A stretch of 36,462 bases of DNA. Origin: Bacteroidota bacterium. GTDB lineage: Bacteria; Bacteroidota; Bacteroidia; Bacteroidales; UBA7960. How positions within the stretch are numbered: the stretch's first letter is position 1; each line of letters starts with the position of its first letter. The translations under genes were made by a program, and so were the position numbers. A model generated the notes under the pieces. It saw only the letters and a program-made list of their open reading frames with translations. It did no database searches and was not told the DNA's origin. The DNA is taken from NCBI GenBank assembly GCA_007694165.1, contig RECE01000237.1, forward strand, positions 1 through 36,462, in the 5' to 3' direction. Of the stretch, positions 24,975 to 34,513 are shown piece after piece.

Positions 24975-25316
24975 ATGGAAAAAGATAATAACCCTATTGA
25001 TAAGGAAGTGGTTTTGACGGAGTTTATGGTGGACGATGCTACCTATAAAACTCAGCTCAACAAAATGTACATGAACCGCAAGCCCTATGTTCCTTTCAAC
25101 CCGTCGCACCTGAAGTCTTTTATGCCCGGTAATATACCGGAAGTATTTGTCAATGTAGGAGACCAGGTGAAGGAAGGAGACATACTGCTTATCCTTGAAG
25201 CCATGAAAATGAAGAACCACATTCTTGCTCCTTTCGATGGAACAGTTACCGCTATCAATGTTAAGATTGGCGACAGGGTTCCCAAAAACCACGTTCTTCT
25301 TGAAGTAAAGCCCTGA
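24975..25316 (+). CDS. Biotin carboxyl carrier protein
   Basis: This 113-residue protein carries a biotinyl/lipoyl domain (about 45-113) with the biotinylation motif EAMKMKN; K78 is the modified lysine. The first 45 residues are a charged linker. It hands carboxyl groups to or from the carboxyltransferase encoded upstream and is in the same operon. A strong terminator follows 47 nt after its stop. Confidence 0.92.
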   Translation: MEKDNNPIDKEVVLTEFMVDDATYKTQLNKMYMNRKPYVPFNPSHLKSFMPGNIPEVFVNVGDQVKEGDILLILEAMKMKNHILAPFDGTVTAINVKIGDRVPKNHVLLEVKP

Positions 25317-25363
25317 GGCTATAAGATACATACAACCAGGCGTGTCAATTCAGATTAGTAGTC

Positions 25364-25404
25364 AGCCGGAGCAACCACTGAACTTTTGCTCCGGCTGTTT
25401 TTTA
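25364..25404 (+). terminator. Strong intrinsic terminator after the biotin carrier gene
   Basis: AGCCGGAGCAA (25364-25374) pairs perfectly with TTGCTCCGGCT (25386-25396), an 11-bp stem with an 11-nt loop, followed by GTTTTTTA. It ends the mmdA-carrier transcript. It also shows that the long upstream extension of the rdgB frame is not coding. Confidence 0.92.
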
Positions 25405-25428
25405 TACATTGTTAAACCCATTGAAGTT

Positions 25429-26013
25429 ATGAAGCTGGTATTTGCCACCCACAATCCGCACAAGCTTGCCGAAGTTCAATCCATGCTTCCTGAAAACATG
25501 AAAATTCTTGGACTGAATGACATCAAATGCGAAGAGGACATTCCGGAAACACAAGATACATTGCAGGGAAATGCATTACAGAAAGCAAGATTCGTGAGAG
25601 AACACTATTGCTGCTTTTGCTTCTCGGATGACACCGGCCTTGAAATTGAGGCTCTTGGAGGTAAACCCGGCGTATTGTCTGCCCGCTATGCCGGCGATAG
25701 CAGAGACAGCCTGGCCAATATGGATAAGGTATTAAAAGAGATGGAAGGTGTTGAAAACCGCAAGGCACGCTTCAGAACAGTTATAGCCCTGATTCTTGAG
25801 AACGAAGAGTTGCTGTTTGAAGGAATTGCTGAGGGAGAAATCATCAGGGAAAAACGGGGCATTGAGGGATTTGGATACGACCCCATTTTTGTTCCCTCAG
25901 GCTATAAACAGACATTTGCCGAAATGCCGCTGAAAGAGAAAAACCGCATCAGTCACCGATATAAAGCATTCAATATGCTTTCGGAGTATCTGATGTCGCT
26001 GAATTATTTTTAG
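25429..26013 (+). CDS. rdgB: Non-canonical purine NTP pyrophosphatase (XTP/dITP), RdgB/HAM1
   Basis: This 194-residue enzyme hydrolyses dITP, ITP and XTP to the monophosphates and keeps damaged purines out of nucleic acids. The start motif [12 protein letters not shown], catalytic [29 protein letters not shown] and the C-terminal SHRYKAF are all present. The frame is open back to 25342, but that part reads through a terminator, and the family starts at MKLVFATHN, so the ATG at 25429 is chosen. Only about 25 nt separate the start from the terminator's T-run, so its own promoter must overlap it or expression depends on read-through. Confidence 0.94.
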   Translation: MKLVFATHNPHKLAEVQSMLPENMKILGLNDIKCEEDIPETQDTLQGNALQKARFVREHYCCFCFSDDTGLEIEALGGKPGVLSARYAGDSRDSLANMDKVLKEMEGVENRKARFRTVIALILENEELLFEGIAEGEIIREKRGIEGFGYDPIFVPSGYKQTFAEMPLKEKNRISHRYKAFNMLSEYLMSLNYF

Positions 26014-26114
26014 AAGTAAGCTTTACCCCTCTCAGAGGTGCTCATCTTTGATTATAAACCGGTTGCATGCATATGCTCCCGATCCAATGCATGGCATATG
26101 GGAGTAAGCCCGGT

Positions 26115-27101
26115 CTATTCTCTCATGGCCTGCTCAAGAACATCAGAAAACAACTCCCTGAGGGTGATCCCTACATACTCTGCCTGCTGAGGCACAATAC
26201 TCCTTTCGGACATGCCCGGGGTAATATTGGCCTCCAGGAAAAACAGCTTTTCTTTGCTGTAGATGTAATCCAGGCGACAAACTCCTTTCAGTTCAAACTT
26301 CTCATAAAGATAACGGGTAGTATTCTGAACCTGCAGCGTAAGCTCTCCGGAGATTCGTGCCGGGGTAATTTCATCTGCTGCACCCTGGGTATATTTGGCT
26401 TCGTAGTCAAAAAATTTCGCTTCGGTATTGCTTACAATTTCCGTAACCGGCAATACCAGGATCTCCCCCTTACGCCGATACACCCCGCAGGTAAGCTCAA
26501 CCCCCTCAATATACTCTTCTACAAGCGCCTCATCATCGTGCTCCAGGCAAATATGCATGGCGGAAAGCAATTCTTCCTTTTCCTTTACAAAGGTGGTACC
26601 CAGGCTTGACCCCCCCTTATTGGGCTTAACAAATACCGGCAAATTTACCTTACCGAGTATCCTTTCCAGGGTAAGCTCCTCCCCTTTTCCAAATTTGGCC
26701 GATCGTGCTACATGCATTCCCCAGCAGGCTGCAAGGGCATTGCAGAAATATTTATTGAATGTAAGAGAACATGCCAGCTGCCCCGAAGTTGTGTAAGGAA
26801 TACCCATCAGATCAAAATATCCCTGCAGCTTGCCATCCTCCCCCGGTGTGCCATGTATAGTAATCAATGCACAATCAAAGGTTATCTTTTCGCCATTGTG
26901 CATTACGGAAAAGTCATTTTTATCAACAGGGGTTTCTTTTCCGTCATCATGAAGAAAAACCCACTTCTTTCCGGAGATAAGAATGGTAAAAACATTGTAT
27001 TTTGCGGTATCAAGATTTTTTCGGATAATGGCTGCACTATTTACTGATATTACATATTCTCCGGAATCTCCACCGGCAACTAGGGCTACGTTTTTCTTCA
27101 T
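26115..27101 (-). CDS. ddl: D-alanine--D-alanine ligase
   Basis: This 328-residue ATP-grasp enzyme joins two D-Ala for peptidoglycan synthesis in the cytoplasm. It has the N-terminal AGGDSGEYVIS loop, HGTPGEDGKLQGYFDLMGIPYTTS (abbreviated family motif), VKPNKGGSSLG for ATP and the metal-binding EANITPGMSERS. The last motif has EANITPGM where most family members have E-[IV]-N-T-x-PGM; the ligand positions are kept. It is divergent from a PASTA protein gene, a neighbourhood that fits cell-wall growth. Confidence 0.93.
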   Translation of the reverse strand: MKKNVALVAGGDSGEYVISVNSAAIIRKNLDTAKYNVFTILISGKKWVFLHDDGKETPVDKNDFSVMHNGEKITFDCALITIHGTPGEDGKLQGYFDLMGIPYTTSGQLACSLTFNKYFCNALAACWGMHVARSAKFGKGEELTLERILGKVNLPVFVKPNKGGSSLGTTFVKEKEELLSAMHICLEHDDEALVEEYIEGVELTCGVYRRKGEILVLPVTEIVSNTEAKFFDYEAKYTQGAADEITPARISGELTLQVQNTTRYLYEKFELKGVCRLDYIYSKEKLFFLEANITPGMSERSIVPQQAEYVGITLRELFSDVLEQAMRE

Positions 27102-27593
27102 CGGCTGGTCTCTTATTTTATGGGTTAATCGTTGATTTGGTTAATCCGTTTTTGGGGTATAAAATTATTTGCATTCAGCAGCTGTTAATTTTGAACCAGG
27201 CTTTAGTGTTTTGCAAGGGTTTTCTGCTTTATCCTGCGCTGGTTCTGTATGCTACCAGCGACCGGATTGTACAATAAAATCAAACAAGCAAAGTTATGAT
27301 AGTTAGTAAATAAAACATGCGTGCCGGGATAAAAAATTCGCTGAAAGATGAACTCCTGGAACAAACACCAACAGAGAGCCCATCAGGTACAAATAGCAAC
27401 AAATATTTATCTCTAAGAGCATTACAGAAAACTAAATTCATCCAACACACCCAATATCGCTAATTAATTATTAATTTTGGGCGGTAAAAACGCAGCCGGT
27501 ATAAAGTTTGTTTGGGCAGCAATTTTTAAGCTCCATGCAATTAAACCACCATGCAAACCCTTTGCACCAGCTACTAAACTGTATTTCAAGCAA
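27102..27593. other. Divergent intergenic region between ddl and the PASTA gene
   Basis: This 492-nt AT-rich stretch holds no gene. It has a 7-bp hairpin CGCTGGT / ACCAGCG (27237-27260) with no T-run, and TAATTTTG (27472-27479), a plus-strand match to the -7 consensus about 115 nt before the PASTA start. No -33 partner is clear. Confidence 0.4.
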
Positions 27594-28598
27594 ATGAAGA
27601 TTATAGCCTTTTTAAAAAGCAAAACTTTCCGTTTTCACATTCTTCTGGCAATTGCTGCCGGAATTGCATTATTATGGTTTTCAATTAGAACCCTTGACAT
27701 ATATACGCGACATGGCCGTACGATAGAAGTACCCGATCTTAACGGACTGGAAAAAAGCCAGGCCCAACAGGTACTGAAAAGAATGAATCTTAAGCCAGTA
27801 ATCAACGATTCTATCTTTGATACCACACGGGATAAAGGTTCTGTTGCGGCACAAAATCCTGAAGCAGGGGCCGAAGTAAAGAGAAACCGAACCATTTATC
27901 TTACCACCGTGGCTTTGCTCCCCGAAATGGTAGCGATGCCCGATCTTACAGACCTTTCTTTCAGGCAGGCCCAATCTTTGCTCGAGACCCACGGACTGAG
28001 AGTAGGGAATCTTGATTACGTGCCCAACATTGCAAGAAATGCAGTACTACAGCAAAAATACAACAAGGGCACCATACAACCGGGTACCCCTGTGGAGAAA
28101 GGAACACCCATAGATCTCGTGCTGGGAACGGGCGAAGGAAGCAGCTATGTTAATGTACCCCTGGTTATCGGAAAAACAAGGGAGGAAGCCATCAGGCTTA
28201 TCAATGCCTCTTCGCTAAACGTTGGTCAGGAGGTTTTTATGGATGAGTCAACTGAGAATGCAAAAGTTTACAGGCAGTCTCCCAATGTTCTCAACAGGCA
28301 GCAGCAGGTTTCCATGGGAAGCACTGTTGACCTGTACTACCGTTCGATCGAAGAGTTTGACTTTGATGAGTACACCCGGGAGCTGTTGAGCGTTCCTACG
28401 CCCAATCTCATAGGCAGAACACCCTGGGAAGTGCTGGAAACCCTCGAAGCAACGCTACTGATGCTGGGTGAGGAAATTTTTGAACCAGGAACAACCACTC
28501 AAAATGCAAGAGTTTACAGACAGGAGCCTGACGCTGCAGAAGAGCCAATCATACTCAGAGGTACCGAAATCAAAATATGGTATAAAAGTGGTGAATAA
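27594..28598 (+). CDS. Membrane-anchored PASTA-repeat protein
   Basis: This 334-residue protein has one N-terminal membrane segment (HILLAIAAGIALLWFSI, about 13-29), then a periplasmic part of four PASTA-like units. The units begin near VPDLNG (about 45), MPDLTD (about 112), VPLVIG (about 185) and TPNLIG (about 270). PASTA domains bind peptidoglycan precursors or muropeptides. There is no kinase or transpeptidase domain, unlike the Gram-positive proteins in which PASTA is usual. Its position beside ddl suggests a cell-envelope role. A longer frame opens at a TTG (27477), but the ATG at 27594 directly precedes the membrane anchor. Confidence 0.85.
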   Translation: MKIIAFLKSKTFRFHILLAIAAGIALLWFSIRTLDIYTRHGRTIEVPDLNGLEKSQAQQVLKRMNLKPVINDSIFDTTRDKGSVAAQNPEAGAEVKRNRTIYLTTVALLPEMVAMPDLTDLSFRQAQSLLETHGLRVGNLDYVPNIARNAVLQQKYNKGTIQPGTPVEKGTPIDLVLGTGEGSSYVNVPLVIGKTREEAIRLINASSLNVGQEVFMDESTENAKVYRQSPNVLNRQQQVSMGSTVDLYYRSIEEFDFDEYTRELLSVPTPNLIGRTPWEVLETLEATLLMLGEEIFEPGTTTQNARVYRQEPDAAEEPIILRGTEIKIWYKSGE

Positions 28599-28752
28599 TT
28601 GCCGGGAAGCAGAAAGAGCACCATTCTGACACAATTTCGGCAACTTATCCGCCATGAGTTTTATTTTTCGCAGTTCATATAATCAAACAATAATACAGGG
28701 TTAAAACGGTTTTCTATATGGAAGAAAACGTTTTACCCACCATTGATTGCAC

Positions 28753-30726
28753 ATGACAAAAAAAATCATTTTATTGCTGTGGATAGCCATTGCGGGAAAT
28801 GTCAGCACATGGGCCCAGGAGATACTCAGACCTTTGGCAGGCAACCCTGCAAAGATGCAATACCGCGACAGTATTTTTACCAAAACAGGGGCAGCCTCAG
28901 CGCTTACACTCCCTTTCAAAGAAGACTTTTCCTATCCGGGCCCTTATCCTGACTCCAAGTTATGGGAAGACAATTATGTATTTATCAATACCGGATTCGC
29001 GGTTCATCCCAAATCTTTTGGAACAGCTACCTTCGATGCACTTAATGCATATGGGGAGATTTATCCCCAGGCCGAAGAAAACAGCTTCCAGTTCTCTGCT
29101 GACTTTCTTACCTCCAAACCCATCAGGTTAGACTCGGTATTTGACGGGCAACCCTTTGCTCTTGAGCCTTCAGACAGCATTTTGCTTACCTTTTATTACC
29201 AGCCCCAGGGGCACGGAAGTGCACCCCGCCAAAGAGACTCGCTGGTGGTTGAGTTCCTGCACACACCGGGTTATTATACGACAGATCCGGAGGATCCCGA
29301 TGAAGAAATATGGGTGGATGACTTATGGGTGAGCAAGTGGCGTGCTGAGGGTGAAACCCTGGAGAGCTTTCTGCAAAACAACGACAGTATTTTTTTCAAA
29401 CGGGTAGCTTTGTTTATCGATGATGAAGTGTTTCTGAGAAATGACTTTCAGTTTAGGTTTCGAAACTATGCCAGTTTCCCGCTGACCAAAACGCCTGACA
29501 ATTTCGCAGGAAACACCAGCATCTGGAATGTGGATTATATTACCCTGGATTATGGCCGCTCGGTGGCTGATTCTTTCTATTATGACATCGCCTTTGCGGC
29601 ACCGGCACAATCTATTCTCAGGGATTTGCAGGCCATGCCATGGTCGCACTATATTGCAAATCCAGACATCAGGCACAGAGCCCGGTTTAATGTAGCCATT
29701 TCCAACCTTGACAACATTACCCTTAATTACTCTTACCGGTATTTTATTACCAATGAAGCTGGCTCAGTAGTAAGAAACTACAATGGCGGAACGCGAAACA
29801 TTGCACCATTCCATATCGGAGGATATCAGAGTTTTGAAGAACACGCCAACCCTATCCTGGTGCCAAATCCCCTTGGATCAGGAGCGCTTCAGCCTGCTCC
29901 ATCCCGTTTGTTTAAGATAAACCATGTAATACGGCAAGGAGATACCGGCGACTCATGGACAAGAAACGATACCATTGTTTTCAGGCAGGTATTTGACAAC
30001 TATTTTGCCTTCGATGATGGCAGTCCTGAAAACGGATATGGCCTTGCCGGATTCAATGCCAAAGGAGCGGTAAGGTTCATCCTGGGGCATTCCGACACCC
30101 TTGAAGCCGTACAGTTTTATTTCAACCCCACTCTGCGCAATCAGAGCGTTCGACCTATTATCCTTAAGGTTTGGAAAAATCTTGACCCGGAAATTGTACT
30201 CTATGAATCTGACCCCATAAGTGTGGAATTTGGAGAGGGGCTCAACCAGTTTGTCACTTTCCCCCTCGACCCGCCCATTGCAGTTTCAGACACCATTTAT
30301 GTAGGATGGCAGCAACAGTCCAATTTTTTTCTTAATATCGGTTATGATCTGAACAGCAATGCTTCCAACCACATCTTTTTCAATTCCCACGGCCAGTGGC
30401 TGCCCACAATATACGAAGGAGCATTGATGATTCGACCCATCTTTGGACCCCAAACCATTACGCATATACCCCCTGAGCCGCTGACAATAAAAACGAAAGT
30501 TTTCCCCAATCCGGTAAGACACAACACACTGAACATCGAATTGCCGCACAATATGACCGGTGATTATGAGATTCGGGTTTTTGATGCTTCCGGCAGGCTG
30601 GTGGGTAATTTTGCGAATCAGAACAGTATAAATGTATCATCATTAGTCAATGGCATGTATTTCCTGCAAATCACTACCCGCGAGGGAATAATTGCCGAAC
30701 CCTCACGTTTTATCATTGCCCGATAG
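28753..30726 (+). CDS. Large secreted protein with T9SS C-terminal sorting domain
   Basis: This 657-residue protein has a signal peptide (MTKKIILLLWIAIAGNVSTW, cleaved near AQE), a long beta-rich body without a catalytic motif that I recognise, and a C-terminal type A T9SS domain (about 575-657; TKVFPNPVRHNTL, LVNGMYFLQI, RFIIAR). It should cross the outer membrane by T9SS and stay at the surface or be released. The frame also opens at a TTG six bases upstream, but the ATG gives a normal signal peptide. It lies between the PASTA and rluD genes on the same strand, 14 nt before rluD. Function unknown. Confidence 0.82.
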   Translation: MTKKIILLLWIAIAGNVSTWAQEILRPLAGNPAKMQYRDSIFTKTGAASALTLPFKEDFSYPGPYPDSKLWEDNYVFINTGFAVHPKSFGTATFDALNAYGEIYPQAEENSFQFSADFLTSKPIRLDSVFDGQPFALEPSDSILLTFYYQPQGHGSAPRQRDSLVVEFLHTPGYYTTDPEDPDEEIWVDDLWVSKWRAEGETLESFLQNNDSIFFKRVALFIDDEVFLRNDFQFRFRNYASFPLTKTPDNFAGNTSIWNVDYITLDYGRSVADSFYYDIAFAAPAQSILRDLQAMPWSHYIANPDIRHRARFNVAISNLDNITLNYSYRYFITNEAGSVVRNYNGGTRNIAPFHIGGYQSFEEHANPILVPNPLGSGALQPAPSRLFKINHVIRQGDTGDSWTRNDTIVFRQVFDNYFAFDDGSPENGYGLAGFNAKGAVRFILGHSDTLEAVQFYFNPTLRNQSVRPIILKVWKNLDPEIVLYESDPISVEFGEGLNQFVTFPLDPPIAVSDTIYVGWQQQSNFFLNIGYDLNSNASNHIFFNSHGQWLPTIYEGALMIRPIFGPQTITHIPPEPLTIKTKVFPNPVRHNTLNIELPHNMTGDYEIRVFDASGRLVGNFANQNSINVSSLVNGMYFLQITTREGIIAEPSRFIIAR

Positions 30727-30740
30727 TTAAATATACCAAT

Positions 30741-31841
30741 ATGACAGATTTCCAGGAAGAGCCTGAAGAAGAGAAGAACGAAAATGAAGAGCAGGAGTTG
30801 TATGAACATCATCGCTTTGTTGCCGACAAGGGACAGGGGGTGCTGCGCATCGACAAATTCCTTATGGCCCGGATGGAAAATACGAGCCGCAACAAGATCC
30901 AAAATGCTGCAAAGGCAGGGAACATATTGGTAAACGAGCAAGTTGCCAAATCCAACTATAAGGTTAAGCCCATGGATGTGGTCAGTATAGTACTGGCTTT
31001 CCCTCCCCGTGAAATAGAACTCATCCCCGAAGACATTCCCATCAAAATTGTCTATGAAGATGAACATATTCTGATTGTAAATAAAGAAGCAGGGATGGTG
31101 GTACACCCGGGACATGGAAATTATACAGGGACCTTGGTGAATGCACTTATTTTTCATTTCAGGGATTTGCCCATGCAGAATAACGAGCCCGTAAAACCGG
31201 GATTGGTGCATCGAATTGACAAAAACACCTCCGGAAACCTGCTCATCGCCAAAAATGAACTGGCACAAACCCGGCTGGCCAAGACATTCTTTGACCGCAA
31301 AATTGACCGTCTCTACCATGCAATGGTGTGGGGCGACCTGAAAGAAGATGAGGGAACTATTACAGGACATATCGGTCGCAGCCTGAAAAACAGGCAGGTA
31401 ATGGAAGTTTTCCCTGACGGTGACCATGGCAAACATGCCGTAACACATTACAGAGTGCTGGAAAGGTTTGGCTACGTTACCCTTGTGGAGTGTAAGCTTG
31501 AAACAGGAAGAACCCATCAAATCAGGGCACATTTCAGGTATATTGGTCACCCGCTGTTCAATGATGAAACCTATGGAGGCGACCGCATCCTGAAAGGAAC
31601 TACTTTTACCAAGTACAAACAGTTTGTACAAAACTGCTTCAAGACATGCCCCCGGCAAGCTCTCCACGCCAAGACCCTGGGCTTTTTGCATCCGATTACC
31701 AGCAAGCAGATGTCTTTTGACTCTGAACTTCCCCACGACATGCAACAACTGATGGAAAAGTGGCGAAATTACGCCAAACACAAGGTACTGGAAGAAGACC
31801 CGGAACCTGATGACGATTCTTTGGAAGAATTTATGAAGTAA
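30741..31841 (+). CDS. rluD: 23S rRNA pseudouridine synthase, RluD family
   Basis: This 366-residue RNA-modifying enzyme has an S4 RNA-binding domain (about 38-95, RIDKFLMARMENTSRNKIQ) and the RluA/RluD catalytic domain. The catalytic Asp is D160 in HRIDKNTSGNLLIAK. VECKLETGRTHQIRAH is the uracil-binding region. It converts uridines in helix 69 or similar 23S sites. An acidic N-terminal tail (about 35 residues) is extra. It starts 14 nt after the T9SS gene, so the two are probably cotranscribed, and ends at a strong terminator. The precise member (RluC, RluD or a Bacteroidota paralogue) cannot be fixed. Confidence 0.88.
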   Translation: MTDFQEEPEEEKNENEEQELYEHHRFVADKGQGVLRIDKFLMARMENTSRNKIQNAAKAGNILVNEQVAKSNYKVKPMDVVSIVLAFPPREIELIPEDIPIKIVYEDEHILIVNKEAGMVVHPGHGNYTGTLVNALIFHFRDLPMQNNEPVKPGLVHRIDKNTSGNLLIAKNELAQTRLAKTFFDRKIDRLYHAMVWGDLKEDEGTITGHIGRSLKNRQVMEVFPDGDHGKHAVTHYRVLERFGYVTLVECKLETGRTHQIRAHFRYIGHPLFNDETYGGDRILKGTTFTKYKQFVQNCFKTCPRQALHAKTLGFLHPITSKQMSFDSELPHDMQQLMEKWRNYAKHKVLEEDPEPDDDSLEEFMK

Positions 31842-31857
31842 CCTGCACAAAAAAAGC

Positions 31858-31895
31858 AAAAGCCTTTGCAAAGATTCGTTCTGCAAAGGCTTTCG
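31858..31895. terminator. Intrinsic terminator between rluD and the TonB receptor
   Basis: AAAGCCTTTGCA (31859-31870) pairs with TGCAAAGGCTTT (31882-31893), a 12-bp stem with an 11-nt loop. A-rich and T-rich flanks allow action from either side of these convergent genes. Confidence 0.8.
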
Positions 31896-31923
31896 CTATT
31901 ATATTAATGATGGTAAGTGAGGA

Positions 31924-34353
31924 TTAAATCCTAAGCCTCAATCCCGCCAGGAAATGCCTTCCCGCTTGTGGAAAATAGCCGTCGTCAAGGGCCATCAACT
32001 CACTTTCGCCCAAAATTCCTTTGTAAATCCAGGCATTGGTTATATAATCCACATCAAACAGGTTGTGTATTGCAAAACTGAATTCAATCTCCCTGAAGAA
32101 GCTATTATTGAATGTATAGGAAAACCTCAAATCATTCACAAAATAAGCATCCAGCATTCGATCCTTGTTCATGGTATTGTCAATGTATTGCTCAGAGACA
32201 TACTTACCGGTAAGAGCAACAGCGCCGTTTTTCACAGGAGAAGTTTTCAGCATCACCGATCCCACCACAGAAGGAGAAAAAGCAATGTCCGTATCCTCAT
32301 AGGTAGCAACATGCACCCCTGTCCAGTTCCAGTTTTCGTCATAAACATCGGAGTATTCGGTAAATTCGGGAATTTTATTGCGGCTCAGGCTCAGGTTTCC
32401 TGACATCTCCAAAAGCCGGCTGAACCGGTAAGCTGCTTCCATCTCTACTCCCATGCGATAACTATCTTCGATATTGGTACGGGTAAATCCTCCCACATCA
32501 TTGATTTCGCCGGTTAGTACCAGTTGGTCTTTGTAATCCATCAGGTAGTAATTCACGGCAGCAAAAAACTGAGATGTGTTGAACTTGTACCCCAGCTCCA
32601 GGTTGCGCATGGTTTCATGTCTGGGTCTGCTTTCAGGCGATGACTCGGTAAAATCGCGTCTGACAGGCTCCCGGTTGCTGATACCGAAAAACACATACAT
32701 ATTGTGTGCAGGCGTAATGTCATACAAAAACCCGGTTTTGGGATTCCAGAAGTTAAATACAGCCCTTTGGTCAAGAGGGATAATCTCCTCGTTAACCATA
32801 CCACGACCTTCAAAATCATAAACGATTTCACGATACTGTAAGTCACCAAAAACATAAAAGCCATCAAACAACTCATAATTGAGTTTCAGAAACGTATTAA
32901 AGTCCGTTTTACTTGCTTCGTTGTCATAATACCTGTATCCTTTGTCAAAGTCTTTGGCCAGCCTTGCCCAAACAACTTCACCAAAGTGGTCGCCATCATA
33001 CCTGTTGAATCCGCCACCCAGCACACCCTGCAGGCGCCCGAAGCTATTGTAGTTGACCGAATAGGTCAATCCATAAAAATGGTTATCGAGCCATCTTTGC
33101 CGAATCAGATCAGTGCGGTCAAAAACAGTTTCGTCTATCGTTACATTGGGTAAACCATAGTTTCTGAATCTTTGGTTTTGGCGGTACTGTTCATAATAAC
33201 CCCTTCCATAAGTATAATGAAGGGAAGCATTGGCAACCCAGGAAGGATCCAGCTGATGCGTAAGATGCAGCTGGTAATGGTCCTGTTGATAGTTGTCGGT
33301 TTCATTGTCATAAAACTGCAGGTTTCCGTCACTGTCAGTAAAAGCTCCGGCAGGATTATAGGTTCGGTTGGTTTCCAGCAAATGTCCCGGAACACCGTAC
33401 CAGGCCTGGTAGGTGGATTCTTTGCCTGAGAAAACAATGGCTCTCAGTGCGGTACGGTTTCCATAATACCCCCCGGAAAGATAGAACGACTTCAGGTCTG
33501 AAGTGGATCGGTCAACATAACCATCTGAATTGATTTTGGAAAGCCGTCCGTCAATGACCCACCCTTTGCCCAAAAGCCCGGTGCCAAAGCTTACAGAATT
33601 TCTTAAAGTATTGAAAGAACCTGCAGAGCTGAAGACTTCTGCATAGGATTCTTCCTGCAGCTGGAGGGTTTGAATACTTATAGTGGCACCAAAGGAGGCT
33701 GCGCCCTGTGTGCTGGTTCCTACCCCTCGCTGAATCTGTATATTCTCAGTGGAAGTGGCCAAATCTGGCATATTTACCCACCACACTCCATGCGATTCAG
33801 AATCATTGACAGGAATACCATTGATGGTAACATTGATTCGACTGTTATCACTACCTCTGATATTCATCCACGTATATCCGATTCCGGCACCGGCGTCAGA
33901 GCTGGTAATAAGATTGGGTGTTTGGGTAAGAAGATAGGGAAGATCCTGCCCCAGGTTGGAACTTTGTATTTCCTCCCTGTTCACATCCGTGCGTGTAGAA
34001 GGAGTGCGATTGTCAGCACGTGTGGCATTTACAACCACTTCCTGCGACAGAAAGGAGGAACGTTCAAGCAATATTTCCAATTGCTGCACCCGTGAAAGAT
34101 CTACTTCGAGGGTTTGTGTCTGAAAGCCTAAAAAAGAAATTTTCAGGGTTATTTGTTCCCGGCTCAATCCATTTAGGTTAAAACTCCCGTCGGAGCTGGT
34201 GTGGGTTCCCTGAAAGGTACCCTCAATTACCACATTAGCGCCAGGCAAAACCGAATGGTCCGACGCATCTTTTACTGTTCCCCGCAGGGACTGTTGCGCA
34301 ATGGCTGGCATGGCAAAAAGCATTGCCATCAGCATTGTTGTTAAAATTCTCAT
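31924..34353 (-). CDS. TonB-dependent outer-membrane receptor, thiamine-regulated
   Basis: This 809-residue receptor has a signal peptide (to PAIAQQ), a carboxypeptidase-regulatory-like domain (about 23-105, LRGTVKDASDHSVLPGANV), a plug domain (about 115-235, with NIRGSDNSRINVTINGIPVND in the usual place, abbreviated) and a beta barrel ending in HFLAGLRLRI. It is likely the outer-membrane importer of thiamine or a precursor, because a TPP riboswitch lies in its leader. This matches the thiamine-regulated receptors known in Bacteroidota, which often precede pnuT and a thiamine pyrophosphokinase; neither is present here. The frame opens at 34395, but the signal peptide begins at the ATG at 34353. 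Confidence 0.9.
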   Translation of the reverse strand: MRILTTMLMAMLFAMPAIAQQSLRGTVKDASDHSVLPGANVVIEGTFQGTHTSSDGSFNLNGLSREQITLKISFLGFQTQTLEVDLSRVQQLEILLERSSFLSQEVVVNATRADNRTPSTRTDVNREEIQSSNLGQDLPYLLTQTPNLITSSDAGAGIGYTWMNIRGSDNSRINVTINGIPVNDSESHGVWWVNMPDLATSTENIQIQRGVGTSTQGAASFGATISIQTLQLQEESYAEVFSSAGSFNTLRNSVSFGTGLLGKGWVIDGRLSKINSDGYVDRSTSDLKSFYLSGGYYGNRTALRAIVFSGKESTYQAWYGVPGHLLETNRTYNPAGAFTDSDGNLQFYDNETDNYQQDHYQLHLTHQLDPSWVANASLHYTYGRGYYEQYRQNQRFRNYGLPNVTIDETVFDRTDLIRQRWLDNHFYGLTYSVNYNSFGRLQGVLGGGFNRYDGDHFGEVVWARLAKDFDKGYRYYDNEASKTDFNTFLKLNYELFDGFYVFGDLQYREIVYDFEGRGMVNEEIIPLDQRAVFNFWNPKTGFLYDITPAHNMYVFFGISNREPVRRDFTESSPESRPRHETMRNLELGYKFNTSQFFAAVNYYLMDYKDQLVLTGEINDVGGFTRTNIEDSYRMGVEMEAAYRFSRLLEMSGNLSLSRNKIPEFTEYSDVYDENWNWTGVHVATYEDTDIAFSPSVVGSVMLKTSPVKNGAVALTGKYVSEQYIDNTMNKDRMLDAYFVNDLRFSYTFNNSFFREIEFSFAIHNLFDVDYITNAWIYKGILGESELMALDDGYFPQAGRHFLAGLRLRI

Positions 34354-34385
34354 TGTAAAATAATTGTTTTTTGGGTTTAACTTAA

Positions 34386-34410
34386 GGAGATTCACAGGGG
34401 GAAAATCTCC
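34386..34410 (-). promoter_or_regulatory. Possible expression-platform hairpin of the TPP riboswitch
   Basis: GGAGATT (34386-34392) and AATCTCC (34404-34410) form a 7-bp stem between the aptamer and the receptor ATG. There is no T-run, so control by terminator is not evident. It may act on translation or pair alternatively with the aptamer. Confidence 0.4.
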
Positions 34411-34419
34411 GCTTAAAGT

Positions 34420-34507
34420 CCGTCCCTTCCCTTCGCCGGCATTACCCGGATCAGGTTCAATGGGTTTGATCTCAGCCCGTTTATTTGGGGCACCCCTATT
34501 TTGACTT
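34420..34507 (-). ncRNA. TPP riboswitch (THI element)
   Basis: On the minus strand all conserved blocks occur in order: GGGGTGC (34496-34490), CTGAGAT (34475-34469), ACCTGATCCGGGTAATGCC followed by GGCGAAGGGAA (34455-34427). This is the classic thiamine pyrophosphate aptamer. High TPP should repress the downstream receptor. A TACCTTTG -7 element lies at 34521-34514, so transcription would start almost at the aptamer's 5' end. Confidence 0.96.
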
Positions 34508-34513
34508 GAGGTG

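Noticed and set aside
27237-27260. Hairpin CGCTGGT/ACCAGCG as a terminator
   Set aside because: There is no T-run on either strand and it lies in a divergent region where no terminator is expected.
30618-31886. Minus-strand open frame of 422 codons opposite rluD
   Set aside because: It is antisense to a clear pseudouridine synthase and shows only low-complexity Phe/Leu-rich translation.
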